A stretch of DNA of 64,000 nucleotides from Comamonadaceae bacterium G21597-S1. GTDB lineage: Bacteria > Pseudomonadota > Gammaproteobacteria > Burkholderiales > Burkholderiaceae_C. Each line of letters starts with the position of its first letter. The first letter of the stretch is position 1. A model generated the notes under the pieces. It was not told the origin of the DNA, did no database searches, and worked only from the letters and a program-made list of their open reading frames with translations. The DNA lies in the NCBI GenBank assembly GCA_027214345.1, contig JAPWHR010000001.1:558001-622000 (forward strand), written 5' to 3'. A program made the translations under genes and the position numbers. Positions 45,902-54,177 of this stretch are shown piece after piece.

Positions 45902-47338
45902 TCAGACATGGCTTGCCGCCGTGGACAGGTCCTGGGTGGATGCCCAGTCGGGCTCGACGCCACTGGCGAAGCCTGTACCGAACAGGGAGTCGATGGCGAT
46001 GGCACCCTGCGTGATGCGCAGGCGCGGGTGTCCCGACGCGCTCTCGTACAGGTCCGGGTGGGCGGCTGCGAACGCCGCGCGCTCGTCGGCCGGATACGCG
46101 GCCATGCCGTCGACATAGTGGTGACCATTGCGTTCGCAATGCTGCAGGCCGAGCATGGACGCCAGCGCCAGGTCCTGCTGCACGGCCAGGCCCGCCTGGC
46201 AGGTCAGGTCCTCGGCCGACATGAAGAACGGCGAAGGTTGCGGGTCGTCACGGTTCCAGGCGTCGCAACGGGCGCGGTTGATGAAGGCCTTGTACAGGCC
46301 CTTGCAACTTTTGCTCGAGACGCCGCGCCAGCCGCAGGCACGGCCGAGCAGGAAGGCATCGCTGCGGCCGTCGGCCTCGTCCATCAGCAGCGGTGCCGGT
46401 GCCAGGTCCGCGGGCAGGTGAGTGTCCAGGCTCTGGTCGCGGGGCACGGGTTGTTCGATGTACAGCAGGGCATCCGGTGCACGCTGCAACTGCGGCAGGT
46501 TGTGCATGCCCTCGAACAGCGCCAGCAGCGCCGCCGGGTTTCCATATTGCTCGTTGCCGTCGAGCGAGAACCGTGCCTGCGGAGCCTCGCGTGCGAGCAA
46601 TGCCAGCACGTCGGCCAGGCGCGACAAGTCCTGGGCCGGGTCGCCACCGAGCTTGATCTTGAAGAAGCGGTGGCCGTAGCGGCGGATCACCGATGCCAGG
46701 TCGTCGGGCAAGGCATGCGGGTCGGGACTGTGCTGCGCGGGCTCGAGCGGATCGAGCATGCCCACGGTGTGTCGCGCCTGCAACTGGTGCAATGGCGCGA
46801 GTCGGGACAACCAGGCTGACCAGTCGAAACCCCGCAGGTCAGGCGCGAGCGTGCTGTCGGTGATGCCGGCAAGATTGCCACGCATGGCGTCGAACACCGA
46901 GACGCCGAGGGCCCGGCACACGGCATCGAGGATGGCGCGGTCCAGCAGCGCAGGCCCATAGGCCGCCGACAGGTCGGTCATGCCGGCGGCCTTGGCCTGG
47001 GCGACCAGTGGCTGGTAACAGCGATCCGACAGGCCGAATGCGGTTTCGGCCGCTTCGGCCAGATAGGCCTCGCGGGCGGATGTCAGTGACAACGCGAGAT
47101 CGGAGACGTTGTCGCCGTGGCTGCGTTGCACACGTTTGTCGAACCATTTGGGCACCATCATCTCGGCCGCATGGCCGTTGGCTGTGGCGCCGCCGTCGAT
47201 GGTGATGCGGGCCCGCACGAACACCTGCGGGCAGGCCCGCAGCGTCACGGCGCCAAACTTGAATGGCAGGCGCAGCTGGACCGGGCGGACACGGATGTCC
47301 ACGTCGCGCACGCGCAGCCGGGGTGGGGAGTGGACCAT
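45902..47338 (-). CDS. Enolase-superfamily enzyme (mandelate racemase/muconate cycloisomerase-like)
   Basis: A 478-residue enzyme with a capping domain (about residues 1-170) and a barrel domain. Metal and acid/base regions are visible: FFKIKLGGD near 245 (KxK), FSLDGNEQY near 275 (Asp), YIEQPVPRD near 312 (Glu), LLMDEADGRSD near 337 and GVSSKSCKGLYK near 360. At 478 residues it is longer than the usual 370-400, with an extended C-terminal part. The start at 47338 follows family alignment. It probably dehydrates or epimerises a sugar acid. It lies 10 bases after the ABC ATPase gene. Confidence 0.88.
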   Translation of the reverse strand: MVHSPPRLRVRDVDIRVRPVQLRLPFKFGAVTLRACPQVFVRARITIDGGATANGHAAEMMVPKWFDKRVQRSHGDNVSDLALSLTSAREAYLAEAAETAFGLSDRCYQPLVAQAKAAGMTDLSAAYGPALLDRAILDAVCRALGVSVFDAMRGNLAGITDSTLAPDLRGFDWSAWLSRLAPLHQLQARHTVGMLDPLEPAQHSPDPHALPDDLASVIRRYGHRFFKIKLGGDPAQDLSRLADVLALLAREAPQARFSLDGNEQYGNPAALLALFEGMHNLPQLQRAPDALLYIEQPVPRDQSLDTHLPADLAPAPLLMDEADGRSDAFLLGRACGWRGVSSKSCKGLYKAFINRARCDAWNRDDPQPSPFFMSAEDLTCQAGLAVQQDLALASMLGLQHCERNGHHYVDGMAAYPADERAAFAAAHPDLYESASGHPRLRITQGAIAIDSLFGTGFASGVEPDWASTQDLSTAASHV

Positions 47339-47348
47339 GTTTCGGCCC

Positions 47349-48182
47349 TCAGTGCGCGTCGAGCTGGCCTTGCGCATAGAAATGCGAACGCAAGGTGCGG
47401 GCGTAGCCGGCGAACTTCTCGGTGCCCATGACGTCGAGCGGTCGCGGTCGCGGCAGGTCGATGTCGTAGACGGCGGCGATGCTGCCTGGGCGTTCGGTCA
47501 TCACCATGACCCGATCCGACAGATAGATGGCTTCGGGGATGCTGTGCGTGATCAGCAGCACGGTCTTGCCGGCCGCCATCCAGATGCGTTGCAGTTCCTG
47601 GTTCATACGCTCGCGGGTCATTGCGTCCAGCGCGCCGAAGGGTTCGTCCATCAGCAGCACCGGTGGGTCATGCAGCAAGGCGCGCAGGATCGCGACCCGT
47701 TGCTGCATGCCGCCGGAGAGCTGCCACGGGTATTTCTTTTCGAAGTCGGACAGGCCGGCCATCTCCATCAGCTCGCGCGTGCGGGTCCGCGCCTCATCCA
47801 TGGGCAGGCCGCGGATCTCGGCCTGCAGCAGGATGTTGTCGATCACGTTGCGCCAGGGCAGCAGCAGCGCGCTCTGGAACACGATGCCGACATTGGTCTG
47901 CGGACCGTCGACCGCCTTGCCCGACAGGCTGAGCGCACCGCCGGAGATCGGCAGCAGGCCCGCGACCAGCTTCATCAAGGTGCTCTTGCCGCAGCCCGAC
48001 GGGCCGACGACCGACACGAATTCGCCGGCGCGGATCGCGAAGTCGAGCGGCTTGAGCGTTTCGACATCGCCGTCCTGGGTGTGGTAGACCTTGCGTACGC
48101 CCCGGCCTTCGATCAGCACGGGGGCGTCGGCACCACGGGCGCGGGGCGGCATCGGCATCACGTTGGAGGCTGCGGCGCGCAT
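47349..48182 (-). CDS. ABC transporter ATP-binding protein, SsuB/TauB type
   Basis: A 277-residue ATPase of a nitrate/sulfonate/taurine-type importer. Walker A is GPSGCGKST near residue 60, the signature LSGGMQQRVA near 153, Walker B LLMDEPFGALD near 174 and the switch His in ITHS. The start shares the ATGA overlap with the receptor stop. Together with the receptor and permease it makes a complete importer for the operon's substrate. Confidence 0.93.
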   Translation of the reverse strand: MRAAASNVMPMPPRARGADAPVLIEGRGVRKVYHTQDGDVETLKPLDFAIRAGEFVSVVGPSGCGKSTLMKLVAGLLPISGGALSLSGKAVDGPQTNVGIVFQSALLLPWRNVIDNILLQAEIRGLPMDEARTRTRELMEMAGLSDFEKKYPWQLSGGMQQRVAILRALLHDPPVLLMDEPFGALDAMTRERMNQELQRIWMAAGKTVLLITHSIPEAIYLSDRVMVMTERPGSIAAVYDIDLPRPRPLDVMGTEKFAGYARTLRSHFYAQGQLDAH

Positions 48183-49177
48183 CAGGGCAGGTAGTCCACG
48201 GTGAACCAGTCCTCGGCCTTGCCACGCGCGCCGGCATCCAGGCCGCCGTATTGCACCAGCAAGTCGAGTGTCTCGTTGATGTCCTTCATCGACGCGCGGA
48301 ACGGGCGCTTGTCCTTGGTTTCGGCCGTGTGGTAGAGCGGCGTCGTCAGCTTGAGACCGGTGATCAGCGTGTCGCGCTTGCCGGACTTGGCGTTGGCCTT
48401 GAGCATGGCGTCGACGGCGGCTTCCGGGTCCTTCTCCGCGGCTTCGAATGCCATGGTGCTGGCCTTCATGAAGCGCTTGACGAGATCACCCTTGTTGGCC
48501 AGGGTGTCCTTGTGCGCGATCAATCCCGAGCTGACCATGTTGACGCCATAGTCCGCGAAACGGATCACGTGCACCGGCTTGCTGGTGGCGTCCTGAATAC
48601 GCATGTTCTGGTCCATCAGGTAGCCCAGCAGCAGGTCGGCCTGGCCGTTGATGACGGCATTGAGCTTGGTCTGGCCGTCACCGGAGACCACCTTGTAGCT
48701 GCCTTCCTGCACGCCGGTCTTCTTCAGGAACAGCGGCCAGATCTGGCTCATGGAGTCGCCAGGTGTCATGGCAACGGTCTTGCCGACGATGTCCTTCGGG
48801 GCGCGGATGTTCTTGTCTGCGAAACCCATGACCGACATCGGGCTGAGCTGCAGGGCGATGCCGACGGCCTTGACCGGCGCGCCCTTGGAGCCGGCCTTGA
48901 TCATGGTGGGCACGTCGACGTAACCGAAGGTCGCGGAATTGGCGGCGACCGCCTGGATCGAGACCGCCGAACCGCGTCCTTCCTGGATCTCGAGGTCGAT
49001 GCCTTCGGCCTCGTAGTAGTTGCGCGCCTTGCCCAGGAAAAAGGGTGCGTGTTCGCTGTACAGGTACCAGTTCAGCATCAGCGTGACCTTGTCGCGGGTT
49101 TGTGCGAGTGCCTGGGTGCTCAGGCCGAGCGCCAGGGCGGCGGTGCAGGCTACGTGGATCAGATGGCGTCGTTTCAT
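48182..49177 (-). CDS. ABC transporter substrate-binding protein, SsuA/NMT1-like
   Basis: A 331-residue periplasmic receptor. The signal peptide is residues 1-25 (ending LSTQALA-QTR), then VTLMLNWYLYSEHAPFFLGKARNYYEAEGID, which is typical of the NMT1/THI5-like receptors (quoted cores LNWYLYSEHAPF and YYEAEGID). GRGSAVSIQAVAA near 85 is the ligand-loop region. Relatives bind nitrate, aliphatic sulfonates or pyrimidine precursors. The start at 49177 puts the signal peptide at the N-terminus. It lies between the permease (56-base gap) and the ATPase (ATGA overlap). Confidence 0.92.
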   Translation of the reverse strand: MKRRHLIHVACTAALALGLSTQALAQTRDKVTLMLNWYLYSEHAPFFLGKARNYYEAEGIDLEIQEGRGSAVSIQAVAANSATFGYVDVPTMIKAGSKGAPVKAVGIALQLSPMSVMGFADKNIRAPKDIVGKTVAMTPGDSMSQIWPLFLKKTGVQEGSYKVVSGDGQTKLNAVINGQADLLLGYLMDQNMRIQDATSKPVHVIRFADYGVNMVSSGLIAHKDTLANKGDLVKRFMKASTMAFEAAEKDPEAAVDAMLKANAKSGKRDTLITGLKLTTPLYHTAETKDKRPFRASMKDINETLDLLVQYGGLDAGARGKAEDWFTVDYLP

Positions 49178-49232
49178 GGGCTTGTCTCCTTGTGGACGGG
49201 TTGGGGTTGAGGGACGGGGGAAAAAGGGAGCT

Positions 49233-50015
49233 TCAGGACGTGGCCTGCATGTCGTGGCGCAGCGAGGCATGCCAGGGCATGAGCCAGCGCTCGACCAGTT
49301 CGACCAGCAGGAACAGGATCACGCCGACCATGGACAACAGCACCAGCGCGGCAAACATCAACGGCAGGTCGAAGGTGCCGGTGGCGCGTTGCATCACGTA
49401 GCCGATGCCGGAGTTGGAGCCGACGAACTCGCCGACGACGGCGCCGACCACGGCCAGCGTCACCGACACCTTGAGGCCGCTGAAGATCGCGGGCAAGGCG
49501 TGTGGCAGCCGGAACTTCATGAAGATCTTGAACGGACCGGCACCCATCGAACGCGCCAGGTCGATGACGTCGGGCTCCACCGACTTGAAGCCCTGGACGG
49601 TGGACACCACGACCGGGAAGAATCCCAGCAGGAACGCCGCGATGATCTTGGGCACGATGCCGAAGCCGAACCAGACCACGAACAGCGGCGCGACTGCGAC
49701 CTTGGGGATGGACTGCGAGAACACCAGCAGCGGGTAGACGAAACTCTCGACCGTGCGCGAATACGCGATCCACATGGCCATCGGCACGCCGATCAGCGCC
49801 GACAGCGCGAAGCCGCCCAGCGTGGCGTTGAGTGTCGGCACGGTCTCGCGCAGCAGCATCGGCCAGTCGGTGATCAATTGCTTGACCACGGCCATCGGCG
49901 GCGGCACGAGGTAGGGCGGGACCTTGAAGATGCGGATGGCCAGGTCCCACAGGATGGCCAGCACGACCAGCAACCAGATGGGTCGCAGGCCCGGCGACAG
50001 CAACATGCGCTTCAT
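49233..50015 (-). CDS. ABC transporter permease, SsuC/TauC type
   Basis: A 260-residue inner-membrane permease with about six helices. The EAA loop is near residues 165-185 (LARSMGAGPFKIFMKFRLP), followed by ALPAIFSGLKVS. The N-terminal helix LSPGLRPIWLLVVLAILWDL is preceded by a basic residue cluster. The ATG lies in an ATGA overlap with the dioxygenase stop. It is the membrane part of the taurine/sulfonate-like importer. Confidence 0.92.
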   Translation of the reverse strand: MKRMLLSPGLRPIWLLVVLAILWDLAIRIFKVPPYLVPPPMAVVKQLITDWPMLLRETVPTLNATLGGFALSALIGVPMAMWIAYSRTVESFVYPLLVFSQSIPKVAVAPLFVVWFGFGIVPKIIAAFLLGFFPVVVSTVQGFKSVEPDVIDLARSMGAGPFKIFMKFRLPHALPAIFSGLKVSVTLAVVGAVVGEFVGSNSGIGYVMQRATGTFDLPLMFAALVLLSMVGVILFLLVELVERWLMPWHASLRHDMQATS

Positions 50016-50755
50016 GATGTCGATACCTCGAGCTTGAGCGAATGGTCGTACGGCAGCGCCGGATGGGCGAAGTGGTTGTTGTTGCTCACGTAATGCAGCG
50101 CGCAGGCACGGCGCCACTTCCGGCTGCTGTTGGTCGACGAACTGTGAAAGGTGTTGCCGTGGTGGAAGCTGATGCCGCCCTTGCGCACCGGTGCGGGCGA
50201 CATCGGCTGGCGGTCCAGGATCGCCGCGGGCAGTTGCAGGTTGTAGGGTTCGCCCTCCGGTGCGAAATGTTCGTAGACCGGGCCCAGGTTGCTGCCGTTG
50301 CCGAAATACAGGCAGCCGTTCTCCAGCGTGGCGTCGTCCAGCGCGATCCAGGCCGTGACCATGCCTTCCGGGTCGGCTGGGCCGAAGTAGAAGTTGTCCT
50401 GGTGCGCCGGTTTGGGGCCGCCCCCTTCCGGCGGCTTGAAGAAGATCTGGCTGAAATAGACCGACACGCCCTTGCCGATGAAGGCCTCGACCAGCGCGAG
50501 CAGGCGCGGATCGCGCGCCAGCGCCTGCACCGACGGCCGGTGCGCATGCGGGTTGTCCAGCTTGCGCAACACGGTGCGCGCCGATACGCCGCCGTCGATG
50601 TACCAGGCGCGTTGCTCCTGCGGCAGGGCCGCGAGAAAACTTTCGCCCCACAGTTCGATGTCGCGTACCAGGGCGTCCATTTCGTCGGCACTGAATACCG
50701 CGTTCACGGTCAGGTGGCCCTCGTGCCGGTACAGGCGCAGGTCATGCTCGTCCAT
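50012..50755 (-). CDS. Phytanoyl-CoA dioxygenase family protein (Fe/2-oxoglutarate)
   Basis: A 247-residue PhyH-family dioxygenase. The iron ligands are HQD (PAHQDNFYFG) near residue 119 and a distal His in SFHHGNTFHSS near 195. The 2-oxoglutarate-binding Arg is probably in RKWRRACALHYV near 210. PhyH relatives hydroxylate lipids, ectoine or small organic acids. It opens the transport part of the operon and is only 40 bases downstream of the TetR gene, so it may release or modify the imported compound. Confidence 0.87.
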   Translation of the reverse strand: MDEHDLRLYRHEGHLTVNAVFSADEMDALVRDIELWGESFLAALPQEQRAWYIDGGVSARTVLRKLDNPHAHRPSVQALARDPRLLALVEAFIGKGVSVYFSQIFFKPPEGGGPKPAHQDNFYFGPADPEGMVTAWIALDDATLENGCLYFGNGSNLGPVYEHFAPEGEPYNLQLPAAILDRQPMSPAPVRKGGISFHHGNTFHSSSTNSSRKWRRACALHYVSNNNHFAHPALPYDHSLKLEVSTS

Positions 50756-50795
50756 GGAGTCTCCTATTAACTATATGGTGAATAAGGATTGATAG

Positions 50796-51446
50796 TCAGG
50801 ACCGCAGGATGTAGCCGAGCGTGAAGTCGGTGATGTGCGACAGGCGCTCGGACAATGCGGCGGGCGAGAGCAGGTCGCGCCCGAAGATGGTCGACAGGGT
50901 GGGGTTGTTCGACAGGTAGAAATACGCCAGGCTGGCGATCGAGATGTACAGCTGCACCGGGTCGATGCCGCCGCGGAACATGCCCTGCGAGCGACCGCGC
51001 TCGAGAATCTCGCCGAGCAGGGCCACCAGCGGGGAATTCATTTCCCGGATGCGGCTCGAGGTCTTCAAGTGGCGCGCGCGGTGCAGGTTCTCGCTGTTGA
51101 GCAAGGCCAGGAATTCAGGGTGCTTCAGGTAGTAGTTCCAGGTGAACTCGACCAGCCTGCGGATCGCGGTGGCGGGGTCGAGATCCTCCAGGTGCAGGGC
51201 CTGCTCGGCCTTGCGGATGCCGGCGTAGGTACGCTCCAGCACGGCCAGGAACAAGGCTTCCTTGTTCTCGAAGTAGTAGTAGATCAGGCGTTTGTTGATG
51301 CCGGCACGTTCGGCGATGTTGTCGACCCGGGCGCCACCGAGTCCGCGCTCGGCGAACTCCGCGGTGGCCGCCGCCAGAATGCTCTCCTGGGTTCGCTCCG
51401 CATCGCGGGTGCGGGCGTCCGGGGTATCGGTGGTGCTCAAGCTCAT
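50796..51446 (-). CDS. TetR-family regulator of the nine-gene catabolic operon
   Basis: A 216-residue repressor. The TetR HTH covers about residues 20-66 (ILAAATAEFAERGLGGARV; IAERAGINKRLIYYYFENKEALF). The C-terminal ligand domain is of the TetR_C (YcdC/RutR-like) kind. The gene is the first of a same-strand series down to 42418. A perfect palindrome ten bases before its start codon would let it repress itself and the operon. The effector is probably the imported substrate or a product of it. Confidence 0.9.
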   Translation of the reverse strand: MSLSTTDTPDARTRDAERTQESILAAATAEFAERGLGGARVDNIAERAGINKRLIYYYFENKEALFLAVLERTYAGIRKAEQALHLEDLDPATAIRRLVEFTWNYYLKHPEFLALLNSENLHRARHLKTSSRIREMNSPLVALLGEILERGRSQGMFRGGIDPVQLYISIASLAYFYLSNNPTLSTIFGRDLLSPAALSERLSHITDFTLGYILRS

Positions 51447-51455
51447 GACCCCAAT

Positions 51456-51475
51456 AATTCACTAGTCAGTGAATT
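51456..51475. promoter_or_regulatory. Palindromic operator in front of the TetR gene
   Basis: AATTCACT (51456-51463), AGTC, AGTGAATT (51468-51475): a perfect 8+4+8 inverted repeat immediately upstream of the repressor gene, typical of TetR autoregulation. A weaker ATTCAC/GTTAAT-like site occurs at about 50766-50783, just before the dioxygenase gene. Confidence 0.75.
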
Positions 51476-51613
51476 AAGGGAATCAGGGATTACCCGAGGC
51501 CGGCGAATGGTGCTGGGTCGCGATAACCTGGAACGAGCCGGTCTTCCTGGTGTGGAACAGGGGCCTCCTGGCGGTGGAGGCCGGTCGGAGCAACGCCGAC
51601 GGCGCGTCGGCCC

Positions 51614-51899
51614 ATTGACGACCATGGGCATCCGCGCCGAGGTCGCGCTGAACCTGCAGCAGGCGTGTGCGGCGGACATCACGGCCTTGCGCGATTCGAC
51701 GCTGGCCTTGCTCGGCCACGCCGATTTCGAGCGCCTGCTGGTGCTGCATCCATTGGCATTGAACAAGGTCTTCGCACGTACGTTCTTCAACCATCTGCGC
51801 CATGCTTGCCAGATCGACCTTGGCCACTACCAGGGCATGCTGATCTTCAGTGCATTCCGGGTGCGGCGCGTACGCCGCACAGTGCTGGCACCCGCCTGA
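51614..51899 (+). pseudogene. Mosaic of fragments of other genes in this window
   Basis: 51648-51805 aligns without gaps to 61391-61548, inside the cyclic-nucleotide-binding domain of the patatin gene: 158 bases with about 13 differences. 51820-51899 then matches the last 100 bases of the MFS gene (to 42359), including its stop. It has one 27-base deletion between CCAGGG repeats and about 83 per cent identity over the last 64 bases. 51614-51640 resembles 59127-59152 in the sulfatase gene, antisense to it. The joined frame ends SAFRVRRVRRTVLAPA like the MFS protein but lacks a proper start. It is not a functional gene as far as I can see. Confidence 0.75.
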
Positions 51900-52019
51900 C
51901 ACTGCGCCGCGGGCCGTGCGGATGGCGGCGCATGGCCAGCGGGACGAACGGTGTGCCGTGCGCCATGCCCGGCCTCCCGGATGGGCAGCCATGCGGATGT
52001 TGCAAAGTGATGATCTGGT

Positions 52020-52042
52020 GTCGCATGCATGTCGCGTGCGAC
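52020..52042. promoter_or_regulatory. Candidate enhancer site for the PrpR-type activator (Bug unit)
   Basis: GTCGCA (52020-52025) and TGCGAC (52037-52042) are an inverted pair 66 bases upstream of the sigma-54 promoter. The same two half-sites, in opposite order, precede the CoA-transferase promoter. Confidence 0.45.
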
Positions 52043-52107
52043 GTGCCAACCGGACCCGCAAGATGGCCCACGCCAATGGAATCATGGTGTTGTGCACGTC
52101 TGGCCCG

Positions 52108-52123
52108 TGGCATGTTTCCTGCT
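52108..52123 (+). promoter_or_regulatory. Sigma-54 promoter of the Bug-SDR unit
   Basis: TGGCATG-TTTC-CTGCT fits the -24/-12 consensus TGGCAYR-N4-TTGCW with one mismatch. Spacing is exact. Transcription would start near 52134, leaving a leader of about 120 bases. Confidence 0.6.
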
Positions 52124-52251
52124 GTCCGGGCTTGCCACGCGCGGTCGGACCTCAGTGTCCGTTGGCGCAGGCCGGCCTGCAAGTCAGGCCGCCAGCCGGT
52201 CCTGTCGGGCCGCCATGACAAAGTCGAAACCTACGACATGAGGAGCACAGC

Positions 52252-53265
52252 TTGACACGCCATCTACCGACTTTCCGCATCCGGCGCCGACTGCTGGCAG
52301 TTGCCGCCGCCGCCACGCTTCTCGCGGGACTTGCGGCCTGGGCGCCGGCCGTCCTGGCGCAGGACGCCTATCCGAACAAGACCATCCGGCTCATCGTGCC
52401 GTTCGCGCCCGGAGGCGTTACCGATACCAGCGGCCGGCTGATTGCCGAGGCCATGGGCAAACGGCTCGGCCAGCAGGTCATCGTCGACAACAAGCCGGGT
52501 GCGTCCGGCAACATCGGCACCAGCCTGGCCAAGGCGGCGCCGGCCGACGGCTACACGCTGGTGCTGGGTTTCGACGGCACCATGGTGATCAATCCCCATG
52601 TGTTCCCGAATACCGGCTTCGACACCCTCAAGGACTTTGCGCCCGTCGGCAAGATCGGCGACGCCACGCTGATCCTGGTGGCCCATCCGAGCCTGCAGGC
52701 CAGGACCATGGCCGAGGTGATTGCCTTGTCCAAGACCCAGTCGGGCGGCCTGTCGTTCGGTACCTCCGGTACCGGCGGCACGCCACACATCGCCGGAGAA
52801 CTGCTCAAGTCGCGCACCGGAGCCCAGCTGATGCATATCCCGTACAAGGGCGGCGGCCCGGCCATGACCGACCTGCTCGGTGGCACCATACCGCTGGTCT
52901 ATACCGCGGTGGCGGGTGCGCACGGCCATGTCAAGTCGGGCAAGCTGCGGGCGATCGCCGTGTCCAGTGCCAGGCGCAGCCCGGCGCTGCCGGACGTGCC
53001 CACGTTCATCGAGTCCGGCGTGCCCGATTTCGCCGTCAATTCCTGGGTCAGCTTGCTGGCGCCGGCCGGCACGCCGGCGGCCATCGTGGCCAAACTCAAC
53101 ACCGAGCTCAATGCGGCCCTGCAGGATCCGGCCGTGCGCGACAAGCTGCGGGTGTTGGGCATCGAGCCCACGCCGGGCAGTGCGGCACAATTTCGCGACG
53201 ACATGCAGGCCGATCTGACCCGCTACGGCGCCGTCATCAAGGCGGCCGGCATCACGATCGACTGA
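52252..53265 (+). CDS. Bug-family tripartite tricarboxylate receptor (TctC-like)
   Basis: A 337-residue periplasmic receptor of the Bug family, expanded in Burkholderiales. It has a signal peptide at residues 1-37 (ending AVLA-QDA), then YPNKTIRLIVPFAPGGVTD near 40-58, the diagnostic Bug strand and loop. GKPGASGNIGT-like NKPGASGNIGTSLAK is near 83 and HIPYKGGGPAMTDLL near 198. The start is a TTG behind AGGAG. No TctA/TctB membrane genes are adjacent, as is common for Bug proteins. The ligand is probably the acid degraded by the CoA-transferase and lyase encoded downstream. Confidence 0.93.
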   Translation: MTRHLPTFRIRRRLLAVAAAATLLAGLAAWAPAVLAQDAYPNKTIRLIVPFAPGGVTDTSGRLIAEAMGKRLGQQVIVDNKPGASGNIGTSLAKAAPADGYTLVLGFDGTMVINPHVFPNTGFDTLKDFAPVGKIGDATLILVAHPSLQARTMAEVIALSKTQSGGLSFGTSGTGGTPHIAGELLKSRTGAQLMHIPYKGGGPAMTDLLGGTIPLVYTAVAGAHGHVKSGKLRAIAVSSARRSPALPDVPTFIESGVPDFAVNSWVSLLAPAGTPAAIVAKLNTELNAALQDPAVRDKLRVLGIEPTPGSAAQFRDDMQADLTRYGAVIKAAGITID

Positions 53266-53318
53266 CGCCGTCACACCACCAACCGCCCGGGCGCGCGCCC
53301 GGGCAACGGAATCACCCG

Positions 53319-54119
53319 ATGGACCTCGAACTGGCGGACAAACATGTGCTGATCACCGGCGGCAGCCAGGGCATAGGCCTGGCATGCGCGCACGGCTTTC
53401 TGCGCGAGGGCGCGCGGATTGCGCTGGTCTCGCGCAGCCAGGACAACCTCGACGGTGCCCTGCAGCAGTTGTGTGCCGCGCAGCCTCAAGCGGCAGATCG
53501 GATCGCTGTATTTGCGGCAGACCTGAAGGATCCGGCGCAGGCGCAGGCCGCCCTGGCGCAGGCGCAGGCACGCTGGGGCGCGGTCGACGTGCTGGTCAAC
53601 AGTGCCGGAGCCGCGCAGCGCCGACCGCCGGCCGAACTCGAGGCGCAGGCCTGGCACGACGCGATGGACGCGAAGTTCTTCACCTATGTGCACATGATCG
53701 ATCCGGTGGTCAAGGCCATGGGCGCACGCGGTCAGGGGGCCATCGTCAATATCGTGGGTGCCGGCGGCAAGGTCGCCAGCCCCATCCACCTGCCCGGCGG
53801 GGCGGCCAATGCCGCGCTGATGCTGATCAGCGCCGGCCTGGCCGCCGCCTATGCGTCGCAGGGCGTGCGCGTGAATGCGGTCAATCCCGGTGCCACCGTG
53901 ACAGGCCGCCTGCGCAGCGGGATGCAGGCGGCAGCGCGCCTGCATGCCATCACGGAAGAGGAAGCGCTCGCGCGGGCGACCCGGGCCGTGCCGATGGGGC
54001 GGCTCGCCCAACCCGAGGAAGTGGCCGACGCGGTGCTGTTTCTCGCTTCGCAGCGGGCCAGCTACGTCACCGGCGTGGTGCTGACGATGGACGGCGCCAC
54101 GACACCGATGGTGGTCTGA
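53319..54119 (+). CDS. SDR-family oxidoreductase lacking the usual Tyr-Lys pair
   Basis: A 266-residue Rossmann-fold protein. The cofactor motif TGGSQGIG is near residues 13-20 and the NSAGA motif (VNSAGAAQRRPP) near 92. Where classical SDR enzymes have YxxxK, this protein reads LPGGAANAAL near residue 165, with Gly and Asn in place of the catalytic Tyr and Lys. AVNPGATVTGRL follows normally. Either it uses another mechanism or it is not an oxidoreductase. It follows the Bug gene by 53 bases and is probably in the same sigma-54-dependent unit. Confidence 0.85.
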   Translation: MDLELADKHVLITGGSQGIGLACAHGFLREGARIALVSRSQDNLDGALQQLCAAQPQAADRIAVFAADLKDPAQAQAALAQAQARWGAVDVLVNSAGAAQRRPPAELEAQAWHDAMDAKFFTYVHMIDPVVKAMGARGQGAIVNIVGAGGKVASPIHLPGGAANAALMLISAGLAAAYASQGVRVNAVNPGATVTGRLRSGMQAAARLHAITEEEALARATRAVPMGRLAQPEEVADAVLFLASQRASYVTGVVLTMDGATTPMVV

Positions 54120-54177
54120 GCGAGTCATTTGCGGCCTGATCTGCTGGGGCCATGGGCCGCTGACGACGTGCGTCGGG

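Larger units (their letters stand above)
51900..52251. other. Intergenic region holding the Bug-gene regulatory signals
   Basis: 352 bases with no gene that I can support. It carries a pair of GTCGCA/TGCGAC half-sites at 52020-52042, a sigma-54 promoter at 52108-52123, and the ribosome binding site AGGAG at 52241-52245 before a TTG start. Short open frames here have no family features. Confidence 0.6.
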
